Assembly (NCBI RefSeq): GCF_007679345.1
Contig: NZ_VEGH01000006.1
Span: forward strand, 1 to 64,000
Reading direction: 5' to 3'
DNA: 64,000 bases
Source: Cellulosimicrobium cellulans
GTDB lineage: Bacteria > Actinomycetota > Actinomycetes > Actinomycetales > Cellulomonadaceae
The translations under genes were made by a program, and so were the position numbers. The notes under the pieces were generated by a model. That model did no database searches and was not told where the DNA came from. It saw nothing but the letters and a program-made list of their open reading frames with translations. Below, piece after piece: positions 42,728-52,261 of this stretch; position 1 is the stretch's first letter; each line of letters starts with the position of its first letter.

Positions 42728-43002
42728 GCCTGCTCCACGAGGTCCAGGTCGCTCTCCAGCAGCGCGGCCAGCTCGTCCAGCAGCGCCTCGGCGTCGTCGG
42801 ACGCGGAGCTCAGCTCGACCTGGTCGCCGTGCTGCAGGCGCAGGCCCATGACCGACAGGATGCTCGAGGCGTCCACGCCGGGCTCGCCCTCGCGGCCGAT
42901 CAGGACGGGGTGGCCGCCCTCGGCGGCCTTGCGGGTGACCAGCGACGCCGGGCGGGCGTGCAGGCCGGTGGCGGTGGCGACTCGTGCTCGACGTCGAGGC
43001 AT
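42724..43002 (-). CDS. ptsH: phosphocarrier protein HPr
   Basis: A 92-aa HPr. Phosphorylated His15 lies in TGLHARPA, and Ser46 in DASSILSVMGL matches the regulatory serine position of Firmicute HPr. It relays phosphate from enzyme I to EIIA of sugar-specific permeases such as the beta-glucoside system encoded divergently. The 5' region of about 130 nt contains a promoter, a ribonucleic antiterminator and a T-tailed terminator, so transcription into the gene appears controlled by a BglG/LicT-type protein. Confidence 0.95.
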   Translation of the reverse strand: MPRRRARVATATGLHARPASLVTRKAAEGGHPVLIGREGEPGVDASSILSVMGLRLQHGDQVELSSASDDAEALLDELAALLESDLDLVEQA

Positions 43003-43054
43003 CGGAACTTCCCTTCTCGTCGCACCGGCCGGCGTCGGACGGCGCGCCAGGGCA

Positions 43055-43101
43055 ACAAAAAAGACCTGAGGCGTCCGACGCTCGCCGGTGCCTCAGGTCT
43101 T
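43055..43101 (-). terminator. regulated intrinsic terminator in the ptsH leader
   Basis: On the minus strand AAGACCTGAGGC (43101-43090) pairs with GCCTCAGGTCTT (43072-43061) and is followed by a run of six T residues, a rare canonical terminator in this GC-rich DNA. Its 5' arm shares AAGACC with the 3' end of the RAT, so antiterminator and terminator are mutually exclusive. Confidence 0.9.
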
Positions 43102-43125
43102 GCCTGAACCGCTCAGTAACAACCC
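43096..43125 (-). promoter_or_regulatory. ribonucleic antiterminator (RAT) of ptsHI
   Basis: Minus-strand GGGTTGTTACTG followed by AGCGGTTCAGGCAAGACC closely matches the E. coli bgl RAT (GGATTGTTACTG ... GGCAAAACC). Bound by a PRD antiterminator, it would block the overlapping terminator. The cognate protein is probably the one encoded at 49094-49969. Confidence 0.92.
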
Positions 43126-43136
43126 TGGTGCCGTCA

Positions 43137-43166
43137 GTTGTACGGGGGCGGCGGGGGCGGCGTCAA
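43137..43166 (-). promoter_or_regulatory. ptsHI promoter
   Basis: TTGACG (43166-43161), 18-nt spacer, TACAAC (43142-43137). The start site would be about 43130, placing the RAT at the very 5' end of the transcript. Confidence 0.75.
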
Positions 43167-43277
43167 ACGGCTCGCCGCGACGACCGCGCCGCCACGCCGC
43201 ACGACCAGCGGACTTGCGGATCCGGACGCGTCAGGAGCATGCTCACGGTCCGAAGCTGCACGCTTCGCACGGCCACA

Positions 43278-43304
43278 GGGTTGTTACTCCTCGGAGGCAA
43301 GATC
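43278..43304 (+). promoter_or_regulatory. ribonucleic antiterminator (RAT) of the beta-glucoside PTS operon
   Basis: Plus-strand GGGTTGTTACTCC then TCGGAGGCAAGATC matches the GGnTTGTTACT...GGCAA RAT pattern and shares GGGTTGTTACT and GGCAAGA with the divergent ptsHI copy. It lies about 345 nt before the EIIBC gene. Confidence 0.88.
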
Positions 43305-43309
43305 GGTGG

Positions 43310-43338
43310 CCCGGCGCACGGTGTTCCGTGCGTCCGGG
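43310..43338 (+). terminator. regulated terminator candidate in the beta-glucoside leader
   Basis: CCCGGCGCACGG (43310-43321) pairs with CCGTGCGTCCGGG (43326-43338) around TGTT. An outer pairing of GAGGC inside the RAT (43294-43298) with GCCTC near 43348 would extend the stem into the RAT, giving the expected overlap. No T-tract is present. Confidence 0.6.
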
Positions 43339-43624
43339 TCCGGACTCGCCTCGTCTCCGGGACCGGATGCGCGGTCCGAGGTGAGCAGGACGACGTGGCC
43401 CCCCGCGACCCCGGACCCCCACTGCTGGTGGTCCCGCGCGGCACCGACTCCCCGCACCCGGGCGACGCCCCGTCCCGCAGGCACTCCCCGCCCGCGGTCC
43501 GCGGCGCCGCCCTCCGTCCCGCGCGCCGGCGTCCGACTGCGACGGAGCAGTCGACCCCTTCGGTCTCGGCCCCCCGCCGAGCGGATCCGGAACCGCGACG
43601 CCGCGGGCCGGGAGAGGAATGGCC

Positions 43625-45064
43625 ATGTACACCGAGTTCGCTCGCGTCACCGTCGACGCCGTCGGCGGCCCCGAGAACATCCGCAGCGTCACCCACTGCG
43701 CGACGCGCCTGCGGTTCCAGCTCGTCGACCCCACGAAGGTCGACCAGCAGCGGATCCAGGACCGCCCCGAGGCCGTGGGCGTCCTGGAGTCCCAGGGCCA
43801 GTTCCAGGTCATCGTGGGCCCGGGCGTGCCGGACGCCTACAAGGCCGTCGCCGCCGTCTCGGGCGTGCCCGGCGAGGACGAGGTGCGGACCGCCGACCAG
43901 GCCGCCGCGGCCGGCGACACCCCTGCGAAGCCGGCGCGGTCCGGCTCGTGGCTCGACCGCCTGCTCGCCACGATCTCCGCGATCTTCACCCCGTACATCC
44001 CGGTGCTCGCCTCGGTCGGCATCATCAAGGGCCTGCTGGCCCTGTGCCTGCAGTTCGGCTGGCTCGCCGACACCTCGAACACCTACGCGATCCTGTCGGC
44101 CGCGGGCAACGCGATGCTCTACTTCTTCCCGGTGCTGCTGGCTTTCACCGCGGCCCGGCAGTTCGGCGCGAACCCGTACGTGGGCGCGACGATCGGTGCG
44201 GCGCTGATGGAGCCGAACCTCACCGCGATCAACGTCACCGGGGAGCGCCTGGACTTCCTCGGGATCCCGTTCGTCGGCCAGTCGTTCGCCAACACGGTCA
44301 TCCCGATCATCATCGGCATGTGGGCGTTCGCGTGGCTGGAGCGCGGCCTGAAGAAGGTGCTCCCGCAGCTCACCCACCTGCTGCTGGTGCCGGTGATCTC
44401 GCTCGTCCTGATGGTGCCGCTGATGCTGCTCGTGTTCGGCCCCGTCGGCTTCGCGATCGCGAACGGGGTGGCCTCCGGCTACGACTGGCTGGTGCAGTAC
44501 CCGCTCGTGCTGAGTCTGCTGTTCGGCGGCTTCTTCGTCTTCGTCATCATGATCGGCGCGCACTGGCTCGTCCTGCCGCTCGAACTCGGCATCCTCGCGG
44601 ACCAGGGCAAGGAGTACTCGCTGGCTGCGGGGGGGATGGGCAACTACGCGGTGCTGGGCGTGCTGCTGGCGGTCCTCCTCGTCTCGCGGGACCGGGCGAC
44701 GCGCACCGTGGCGGGCTCGGCGGCGTTCGTGAACGGGATCGCCGGTGTCACCGAGCCCGGCATCTACGGCGTCCTGGTCAAGAGCAAGAAGTACTTCGTC
44801 GGCGTCATCGCGGGCGGACTCGTCGGCGGTCTCATCTGCGGTCTGTTCGACGTGTACATCACCGCATTCGCCTTCACCGGGGTGCTCGGCGCACCCGCCT
44901 TCCTCTCCTCGCCGCGCGCGGTGCCGCACTTCGTCGCCGTGGCGTGCTCCATCGCGACCGGGTTCGTCGTGACCCTGCTGCTGGAGCGCAGGGCTCGCGA
45001 GCGCGACGCCGTCGAGCAGGTCGTCGCACCCGAGCCGGCGGCTGCCCCCGTCGGCGGTCGCTGA
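43625..45064 (+). CDS. PTS beta-glucoside-type EIIBC permease
   Basis: A 479-aa sugar-specific PTS permease. The EIIB domain (1-85) has the phosphorylated Cys25 in SVTHCATRLRF. The EIIC domain (115-460) has about ten helices with FTPYIPVLASVGIIKGLLAL, the NPYVGATIGAALMEPNLT segment and GVTEPGIYGVLVKSKKYF, which contains the GITEP-type sugar-binding motif. The EIIA domain that is fused in E. coli BglF is encoded separately three genes on. ATG 43625 is preferred to 43619 because GGAGAGG is optimally spaced. It imports and phosphorylates a beta-glucoside. Confidence 0.92.
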   Translation: MYTEFARVTVDAVGGPENIRSVTHCATRLRFQLVDPTKVDQQRIQDRPEAVGVLESQGQFQVIVGPGVPDAYKAVAAVSGVPGEDEVRTADQAAAAGDTPAKPARSGSWLDRLLATISAIFTPYIPVLASVGIIKGLLALCLQFGWLADTSNTYAILSAAGNAMLYFFPVLLAFTAARQFGANPYVGATIGAALMEPNLTAINVTGERLDFLGIPFVGQSFANTVIPIIIGMWAFAWLERGLKKVLPQLTHLLLVPVISLVLMVPLMLLVFGPVGFAIANGVASGYDWLVQYPLVLSLLFGGFFVFVIMIGAHWLVLPLELGILADQGKEYSLAAGGMGNYAVLGVLLAVLLVSRDRATRTVAGSAAFVNGIAGVTEPGIYGVLVKSKKYFVGVIAGGLVGGLICGLFDVYITAFAFTGVLGAPAFLSSPRAVPHFVAVACSIATGFVVTLLLERRARERDAVEQVVAPEPAAAPVGGR

Positions 45065-45070
45065 TCGGAC

Positions 45071-45101
45071 CGGGTGGGGCGACCGCTGGTCGCCCCACCC
45101 G
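45071..45101 (+). terminator. intra-operon hairpin after EIIBC
   Basis: CGGGTGGGGCGACC (45071-45084) and GGTCGCCCCACCCG (45088-45101) form a 14-bp perfect stem with a 3-nt loop, 6 nt after the EIIBC stop and 29 nt before the next ATG. It may partly terminate or stabilise the upstream mRNA. Confidence 0.65.
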
Positions 45102-45130
45102 CCCTCGTCGTCACACGCGAAGGAGTGCTC

Positions 45131-47020
45131 ATGAACTACCCTCACCTGTTCTCTCCCCTGAAGATCAACCGGGTCATGACGAAGAACCGCATCGTCGCCA
45201 CGCCGACGAGCGAGTTCTTCGAGGACAAGGCGCTCGGTGGGGCGGGCATCGTCATCGCCGGCCACGCGATCGTCGAGCCGGGACGGTCCTCCTATGCGAG
45301 TCCCGCCGAGCCGGACGCGTTCTCCAAGTACGAGGTCGAGGCCACGCGCCGCCGGGTGCTCCGTGTGCACCAGGCGGGTGCGCAGGCGTCGGTCGAGCTG
45401 TTCCACGGAGGGGCGCACGCCAGGGTCGAGGACTTTGCGCGCGGCCCGGTGACCTTCGTCCGCGAGGACGGCGTCGAGGTCCGCGGCATGACCGAGCAGG
45501 ACATGGCGGACGTCGCGGCGATGTGGGCGAGCACGGCCCGCAACGCCCGCGACCTCGGGTTCGACCTGGTGTTCCTGCACTTCGGCCACGGCTGGCTGCC
45601 CGCGCAGTTCCTGTCCCCGCGGACCAACCACCGCACCGACGAGCACGGCGGCAGCCTGGAGAACCGCGCGAGGTTCCCGCTGCAGATCCTGCGAGCGATC
45701 CGCGCCGCCGTGGGGCCCGACTTCCCGGTGGACATGCGGATCAGCGCCGTCGAGTGGATGGAGAACTCCATCTCGTTCGAGGACACCCTTGCGTTCATCA
45801 AGCTGGCCGAGCCGTACATCGACACCGTGCAGATCAGCGCCGGCGTCGACATCGGGATCCAGGGCAACGTGCACATGGCCACGACGAACTTCGAGGAGCA
45901 CATGCCCAACGTGCCGTGGGCCGCCGAGGTGAAGCGCAACGTCGGCATCCCGGTCAGCGTGGTGGGCGCGGTCATGCACCCCGACGAGGCGGAGGCGCTG
46001 ATCGCCGGCGGGGTGGTCGACATGGTCGCGCTGGGCCGCCCCCTGATCGCCGACCCGGAGTGGCCGCGCAAGGCGCAGGAGGGCCGCGCGGACGAGATCG
46101 TCCCCTGCATCCGGTGCCTGCAGTGCTACCACATCAGCACGAACCGCCGGAACGTCGGCTGCTCGGTGAACCCGCGGTTCTGGAACGAGGACTTCGTCCC
46201 GCGGCAGCTGTCCGTCACCCCGCGTCCGCGGCGCACCGTGGTGGCCGGCGGTGGCCCCGGAGGCATCACCGCGGCGCTCACCGCCGCGAAGCGCGGCCAC
46301 GAGGTGATCCTGCTCGAGAAGGAGGACGTGCTCGGGGGGCAGCTGCAGTACGTGGCGCGCGAGCACTACAAGGAGGACATCAAGGCGTACCTCGAGTACC
46401 TCCTGCGCCAGGTGAAGATCAGCGCGATCGACGTCCGCACCGGCGTCGACGCCACCCCGGAGCTGGTGCGAGGCCTGCGCCCGGACGCCCTGGTGGTCGC
46501 CGTCGGGGCGACCGAGTTCGTGCCGCCGATCATCGGGCTGGACCAGCCGCACGTCATGACCGGCAACGAGGCGATCCTGCGCGAGGACGAGATCGGCGAC
46601 CGCGTCGTCGTCGTCGGCTCCGGCGCGATCGGCACCGAGATCGGCCTCGAGCTCGCCCGGCTCAAGGGCAAGGACGTGACGATGGTCGACATCGGCTCGA
46701 CCTACGCGCCGCAGGGCAACTCGCTGTACCGCGAGGCCCTGCGGCAGAAGATCGAGGACACCCCGACGCTGCGGTTCCAGCTGCAGAGCCGGTGCCTGCG
46801 GATCGACGCGGACTCCGTGCTGGTCGAGGACGTCGACGGCGTCCAGCGCGCGATCCCGGCGGACCACGTGATCGTCTCGGTCGGCATGCGCGCCCGCGCC
46901 GACCTCGCCCAGTCGTTCTACGGCATCACGCCCGAGGTGGTGTCGGTGGGGGACTGCGTCCGGCCCCGGATCATCATGGACGCCGTGTTCGAGGGGCACA
47001 CCTACGCGATGAACCTCTGA
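45131..47020 (+). CDS. OYE-like NADH:flavin oxidoreductase / 2,4-dienoyl-CoA reductase family
   Basis: A 629-aa flavoenzyme. Residues 1-360 form the FMN-binding old-yellow-enzyme barrel (LFSPLKINRVMTKNRIV, FHGGAHAR, HFGHGWLPAQFLSPRTNHRTDEHGGSLENRARF). A cysteine cluster for a [4Fe-4S] centre follows (CIRCLQCYH ... NVGCSVNPRF). Residues 385-629 have FAD and NAD(P)H dinucleotide folds (VVAGGGPGGITAAL; VVVVGSGAIGTEIGLELA). This is the FadH/trimethylamine dehydrogenase layout, also found in enoate and flavonoid reductases. AAGGAG precedes ATG 45131. Its place between the EIIBC and EIIA genes suggests reduction of the unsaturated aglycone released from an imported glucoside. Confidence 0.88.
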   Translation: MNYPHLFSPLKINRVMTKNRIVATPTSEFFEDKALGGAGIVIAGHAIVEPGRSSYASPAEPDAFSKYEVEATRRRVLRVHQAGAQASVELFHGGAHARVEDFARGPVTFVREDGVEVRGMTEQDMADVAAMWASTARNARDLGFDLVFLHFGHGWLPAQFLSPRTNHRTDEHGGSLENRARFPLQILRAIRAAVGPDFPVDMRISAVEWMENSISFEDTLAFIKLAEPYIDTVQISAGVDIGIQGNVHMATTNFEEHMPNVPWAAEVKRNVGIPVSVVGAVMHPDEAEALIAGGVVDMVALGRPLIADPEWPRKAQEGRADEIVPCIRCLQCYHISTNRRNVGCSVNPRFWNEDFVPRQLSVTPRPRRTVVAGGGPGGITAALTAAKRGHEVILLEKEDVLGGQLQYVAREHYKEDIKAYLEYLLRQVKISAIDVRTGVDATPELVRGLRPDALVVAVGATEFVPPIIGLDQPHVMTGNEAILREDEIGDRVVVVGSGAIGTEIGLELARLKGKDVTMVDIGSTYAPQGNSLYREALRQKIEDTPTLRFQLQSRCLRIDADSVLVEDVDGVQRAIPADHVIVSVGMRARADLAQSFYGITPEVVSVGDCVRPRIIMDAVFEGHTYAMNL

Positions 47021-47079
47021 CGGCGGCCGCGCAGCACGCCCCGCCGCCCCCGCACCACCCCGCACGAACAGGAGCACCC

Positions 47080-47631
47080 ATGCCCACGAACCTCTTCGGC
47101 CGACGCCGCCGCGCCGGCGCGGCCCCGGCCACCCCTGCGGCCCCGCCCGCCGCCGCCCCGGCGGCAGCCGCACTCGTCGCCGGCCAGGTCGGTGCCCCCG
47201 TCGCGGGCACCGTCGTCCCGCTGGCCGAGGTCGCCGACCCCGCGTTCGCGGCGGGCTTGCTCGGGCCCGGTGTCGGGGTCCAGCCGACGGACGGTACGGT
47301 CGTCGCGCCGCTGTCCGGCACCGTCGTCACCGCGATGCCGCACGCCTACGGCCTGCGCTCGGACGCCGGTGTCGAGGTGCTGGTGCACGTCGGCATCGAC
47401 ACCGTGACCCTGAAGGGGCAGCACTTCGACCAGCGGGTCGAGCCCGGCGCCCGGGTCGAGGCCGGCGACGTGCTCGCGCGCGTCGACGTCGCGGCCGTCG
47501 CCGCCGGGGGACTGCCGACCACGGTCGTGCTGGTGGTGACGAACGCCGCCGCGCTCGGCGGGGTCGAGCCGCACGCGCCCGGCCCCGTCGTCGCCGGCGC
47601 ACCCGTCCTGACCGTCACCCCCGCGACCTGA
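47080..47631 (+). CDS. PTS glucose-type EIIA protein
   Basis: A 183-aa soluble EIIA. A basic, Ala/Pro-rich N-terminal ~35 residues precede the EIIA-Glc domain: GAPVAGTVVPLAEVADPAFA, GVGVQP, GTVVTAMPHAYGL with His88, and VLVHVGIDTVTLKGQHF with the phosphorylated His103. It receives phosphate from HPr and donates it to EIIB of the permease in the same operon. AGGAG lies 6 nt before the ATG. Confidence 0.93.
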   Translation: MPTNLFGRRRRAGAAPATPAAPPAAAPAAAALVAGQVGAPVAGTVVPLAEVADPAFAAGLLGPGVGVQPTDGTVVAPLSGTVVTAMPHAYGLRSDAGVEVLVHVGIDTVTLKGQHFDQRVEPGARVEAGDVLARVDVAAVAAGGLPTTVVLVVTNAAALGGVEPHAPGPVVAGAPVLTVTPAT

Positions 47632-49053
<1,422 letters not shown>

Positions 49054-49093
49054 CCGGGTCGGCGGCGCCGCCGCCGGAGCAGCGGGAGTGCGC

Positions 49094-49969
49094 ATGCGCG
49101 TCAAGCAGGTCCTGAACAACTCCGTCGTGCTCGGCGTCGACGACGCCGGGACCGAGGTGATCCTCCTCGGCCCGGGGCTCGGGTTCCGGGCCACCCCGGG
49201 CGACGAGGTGGACGCCGCGGCCGTGCAGCGCACCTTCGTCCCCGACGGGATCGGCTCCCTGGAGCGGCTGGCGGCGATGGTGGAGGAGATCTCCATCGAC
49301 GCCGTCGCCGCGTCCGAGGAGGTCATGCGCACCGGGCGCGAGCGGCTCGGCCCGCACGTCACGGCGCGGGTGCTCATCCCGCTGGCCGACCACATCGGGT
49401 TCGCGCTGCGGCGGGTCGCCGACGGCACCGCGATGGAGTACCCGCTGCGGTCGGAGCTGTCCTACCTGTACCCGGCAGAGCTCTCGTTCGGGCGGGAGGC
49501 GCTCGACATCGTGGAGCGGCGCACCGGCGTCCGGCTCCCCGCGTCCGAGGCCGTGCCGATCGCCATGCACTTCGTCAACGCCCAGTACGGCTCCGACGAC
49601 ATGCGGGAGTACGTCCGGATGACCGAGGCCCTGCAGCGGATCCTCGGCATCATCGACGACGAGTACGGCGTGCGGTTCGACGAGGGCTCGGTGGAGGTGG
49701 CGCGGTTCATCACGCACCTGCGGTTCCTGTTCGTGCGCGCGCGGCAGGCCGAGAAGGCGCCGGTGCCGGTGTCGGGGGCGACCGGCCCGGGCGCCCCCGA
49801 CCCGGACGCGCTGCTGGAGGCCGTCCGGCTCACCAAGCCGCGGCAGTACGCGTCCGCGGTGCGGATCGGCGCGCTGCTGGAGGAGCTGTTCGCCTGGGAG
49901 GTCGACCAGGACGAACTGCTCTACCTGAGCCTGCACGTGGCGCGGCTGACGGGCATGGCGCCGCAATGA
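49094..49969 (+). CDS. PRD-domain transcription antiterminator, BglG/LicT family
   Basis: A 291-aa RNA-binding regulator. Residues 1-55 are the CAT RNA-binding domain (MRVKQVLNNSVVLGVDDAG). Two PRD domains follow, with all four regulatory His at 100, 159, 208 and 281 (LADHIGF, IAMHFVN, FITHLRF, LSLHVARL). PTS-dependent phosphorylation of these His switches the protein between inactive and dimeric RNA-binding forms. It is the last gene of the beta-glucoside operon, and two RAT sequences (43096-43125 and 43278-43304) are its likely targets. ATG 49094 has GGGAG 5 nt upstream; GTG 49088 is an alternative. Confidence 0.93.
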   Translation: MRVKQVLNNSVVLGVDDAGTEVILLGPGLGFRATPGDEVDAAAVQRTFVPDGIGSLERLAAMVEEISIDAVAASEEVMRTGRERLGPHVTARVLIPLADHIGFALRRVADGTAMEYPLRSELSYLYPAELSFGREALDIVERRTGVRLPASEAVPIAMHFVNAQYGSDDMREYVRMTEALQRILGIIDDEYGVRFDEGSVEVARFITHLRFLFVRARQAEKAPVPVSGATGPGAPDPDALLEAVRLTKPRQYASAVRIGALLEELFAWEVDQDELLYLSLHVARLTGMAPQ

Positions 49970-49982
49970 AAGCCGTGCTGTG

Positions 49983-50019
49983 TCCGTCTTGGGTCATCTC
50001 GAGTATGACCCAAGACGGA
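49983..50019. terminator. bidirectional hairpin terminator
   Basis: TCCGTCTTGGGTCAT (49983-49997) and its exact complement (50005-50019) form a 15-bp perfect stem with a 7-nt loop containing CTCGAG. It separates the antiterminator gene from the converging orphan ATPase gene. Confidence 0.85.
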
Positions 50020-50021
50020 GC

Positions 50022-51497
50022 TTACGCAGTCCCAGCCCAACCCATCGAAGTGGCGTAGTTCTTCAACTTAGTCAAGATGTAGATCGCGCACGCGGACCGA
50101 TTCTTGGCGACGAGGTAGTCGCCGGTGCGCCACGCGTATTCGATGCCGTGTGCCATCTTGTCGGTGATGATTGAGACATCCGGGATAAGCGACGTACCGT
50201 CTAGAGATCTCTCGGCGACAACCTCAAGGGTGGAGTCGCTGGCGCCCAGGTAGTCGTGCAATGCCATTGCGATCGACTTGTTGAGGAGGCGATCCCGGTT
50301 ATTATTGATCAGTCCGTTTTCAACCAGGAGGCCGAAGGCGGTCACCGATGCGTCGCCCGGGTTGCCGCGCGCCTCGTAAGCCGACCGACGCTCGCCTGCG
50401 AGGTGGCGACCAAGGTCCGAGCGCCCGATCGACGTACGGCAGGCGTTAGTGCCTTTTGGCTTGAAGTTGAGCGTTGCTAGATCGCGCCGCACGTCTTCAT
50501 TTCCGAACTGCCTGAGCATGGCGATCGTCGTGGTAGGGGAAAGCGCGAAGGCGTGAGCGTCGAGTTGGACGATTGTCTGTGTCAGCAAGCCTCGTCGCGC
50601 ATCCCACCACTGCCCGACCGTGCTGTCTTTCGTGATCCCAACGAGGGCGCTGCCATCGAGCAGCCCGTACCGCGTGCTCGAGGTCAACTGACTAAGGATG
50701 CCGGCGTCGTTCGATTCCGACCCGAACACGATCGTCAGGCTCAGCGGTTTGCGCGTGCTGCGCAGGAGCTCCAAACGGCGCTTCATGAAGTCGCCACTCA
50801 TCGCACGGAGATAGGAACCGATCGAAGTGTGTTCGTTTGGGTCGTAGTCCGCGGGATTAATCAGCAACTCGAGGGAATCTACGTGATTAACGAGCCTAAC
50901 GGTGTCGGCTGCGATGTTGCGCCACGTTTCGACGGGCGGCCCCTGGACCTCAAGTGGCAGATGCACAGGGACGGTTCCGGCGATCTCCTCAAACTGGCGC
51001 GACATGGTCTGTGCAACTTCGCGCTTCGTGGTTGGCCAGAGTATCGCCACCTTTGCGCCGTCCGAAGTGCGCAAGAACTGCTTGATCTCCGCCAATTCCA
51101 TGGCTGCTGGCGGTAGCGCCTCGCGGGAGTCGATGTTCACTGGAGTCAGGCGCTCGTCGTTGGCTGCCATGGTTTCGGCCCGGTGCGCTCGAACGGCGGC
51201 GCTCAGCGCGGTCGTGGTCAGGTCGCCCGAGTATTTCAGCGTTGGACCGTATAGCGTCTTGTGGAAAGATCCGAGGTTCTGAGCGAGCGTGGTTTTTCCT
51301 GTGCCAGGTAGGGCATACATCGGGCACAAGAGGCCTTCGTCGCCTTGGTCGATGGCGTACGCGACTGCCTCAAACTCATCGTGAGTCTGCGCTCCTGGCG
51401 ACACGAGGAGCCGCGCAACGTCGGTGCCGAGCTGGTCGACGAGGCGTTCGTATCGCGAGGGAAACTTCAGCTCTTCGAGCAGATGTTGCTGGCGCAC
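50022..51497 (-). CDS. orphan P-loop ATPase of unknown function
   Basis: A 491-aa protein I do not recognise. Walker A is ALPGTGKTT (62-70). A Walker B is not obvious; candidates are the KVAILWP and LTIVFGSES strands. Other distinctive blocks are TPVNIDSREALPPAAMELAEI, LLDGSALVGITKDSTVGQWW and RRGLLTQTIVQLDAHAFAL. The last ~70 residues (LIPDVSIITDKMAHGIEYAWRTG, then AIYILTKLKNYATSMGW) recall the core of some PD-(D/E)XK-like nuclease families, but the catalytic Lys is not clear. The gene is distinctly A/T-richer, with uses of rare codons such as ATA and TTA-type triplets nearby. GTG start with GGAGGG upstream. A mobile defence or DNA-processing role is a guess. Confidence 0.7.
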   Translation of the reverse strand: MRQQHLLEELKFPSRYERLVDQLGTDVARLLVSPGAQTHDEFEAVAYAIDQGDEGLLCPMYALPGTGKTTLAQNLGSFHKTLYGPTLKYSGDLTTTALSAAVRAHRAETMAANDERLTPVNIDSREALPPAAMELAEIKQFLRTSDGAKVAILWPTTKREVAQTMSRQFEEIAGTVPVHLPLEVQGPPVETWRNIAADTVRLVNHVDSLELLINPADYDPNEHTSIGSYLRAMSGDFMKRRLELLRSTRKPLSLTIVFGSESNDAGILSQLTSSTRYGLLDGSALVGITKDSTVGQWWDARRGLLTQTIVQLDAHAFALSPTTTIAMLRQFGNEDVRRDLATLNFKPKGTNACRTSIGRSDLGRHLAGERRSAYEARGNPGDASVTAFGLLVENGLINNNRDRLLNKSIAMALHDYLGASDSTLEVVAERSLDGTSLIPDVSIITDKMAHGIEYAWRTGDYLVAKNRSACAIYILTKLKNYATSMGWAGTA

Positions 51498-51638
51498 GAA
51501 CCCTCCGCGGTGACGCTTCCATCGGTCCCGATGAACTTAGCAGCGGAGGCGCTTCGCTGGGGGCGATCTTCAAGGAGGGTAGTCCTGCAATCCCCAAGGC
51601 GGTGGCCGTACGCCGGGCATCCACCGCTCAAGGGAGCT

Positions 51639-52076
51639 TCACCCCACGAAGATGCAGAACGGGTGGCCCGCCGGGTCGGCGAACACGTAGAGCGGCTCGT
51701 CCGGGTCGTCGCGACGGTCGAGCAGGAGGCGCGCGCCCAGCGCGAGCGCCCGGTCCCGCTGGGCGTCCAGCGTCGCGCCGTCGGGCACCGTCATGTCCAG
51801 GTGCAGCTGCTGCGGCACCGCCGGCTCCGGCCACGTCGGCGGCGTGATCTCCGGCACCTTCTGGAACGCCAGCGGCCACAGGTCGTCGCCGCGCAGGACC
51901 AGCCAGTCGTCCCCCTGCGGGTCCGGCTCCCCGGGCGCGGGCGGCTCGTCCCCCGGGCGGTACGACATGCCCAGCAGCTCGCGGTAGAACTCCGCGAGCC
52001 CCCGCGGATCGGTGGTGTCCAGCACCGTCTGCACGACCCGGGGCGGTGCGGCACCGGGGGCGGTCGCGTCCGTCAT
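51639..52076 (-). CDS. VOC family (glyoxalase-like) protein
   Basis: A 145-aa vicinal-oxygen-chelate protein with the paired beta-alpha-beta-beta-beta pattern: VVQTVLDTTDPRGLAEFYRELLGM in the first half and [28 protein letters not shown] in the second, ending YVFADPAGHPFCIFVG. Members bind a metal and act as dioxygenases, isomerases or antibiotic-binding proteins; this short form is usually of unknown function. The ATG at 52076 has GGAG upstream; the frame is open further but shows no other good start. It is divergent from glmU. Confidence 0.88.
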   Translation of the reverse strand: MTDATAPGAAPPRVVQTVLDTTDPRGLAEFYRELLGMSYRPGDEPPAPGEPDPQGDDWLVLRGDDLWPLAFQKVPEITPPTWPEPAVPQQLHLDMTVPDGATLDAQRDRALALGARLLLDRRDDPDEPLYVFADPAGHPFCIFVG

Positions 52077-52180
52077 GGCGGCACTCCTCGCGGGACCGGC
52101 GGGCGCCCGGCCGGCGCCCGCGCCAGTCCCATGATGGTGCCCGCCGCCCGGACCCGCGACGGCGGGCTCCCCGGCGGCGG

Positions 52181-52186
52181 TAGAGT
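52181..52186 (+). promoter_or_regulatory. glmU promoter -10 candidate
   Basis: TAGAGT about 75 nt before the glmU start, in a gap otherwise without features. Confidence 0.3.
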
Positions 52187-52261
52187 GCGTCAGCGCACGA
52201 CGTCCCCGCCCGGCTCGCCCGTAGGGCGCGCGGGCAGACCTCTCACAGGGAGCACCCACAG

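Noticed and set aside
43138..47079. A very long plus-strand frame running into EIIA
   Set aside because: It overlaps EIIBC and the flavoenzyme out of frame; only the final EIIA part with its own start and ribosome-binding site is real.
43163..47173. A 1336-codon antisense frame across the PTS operon
   Set aside because: It is the complement of strongly supported EIIBC and flavoenzyme genes; its composition (Arg/His/Asp-rich) is the usual shadow pattern of high-GC coding DNA.
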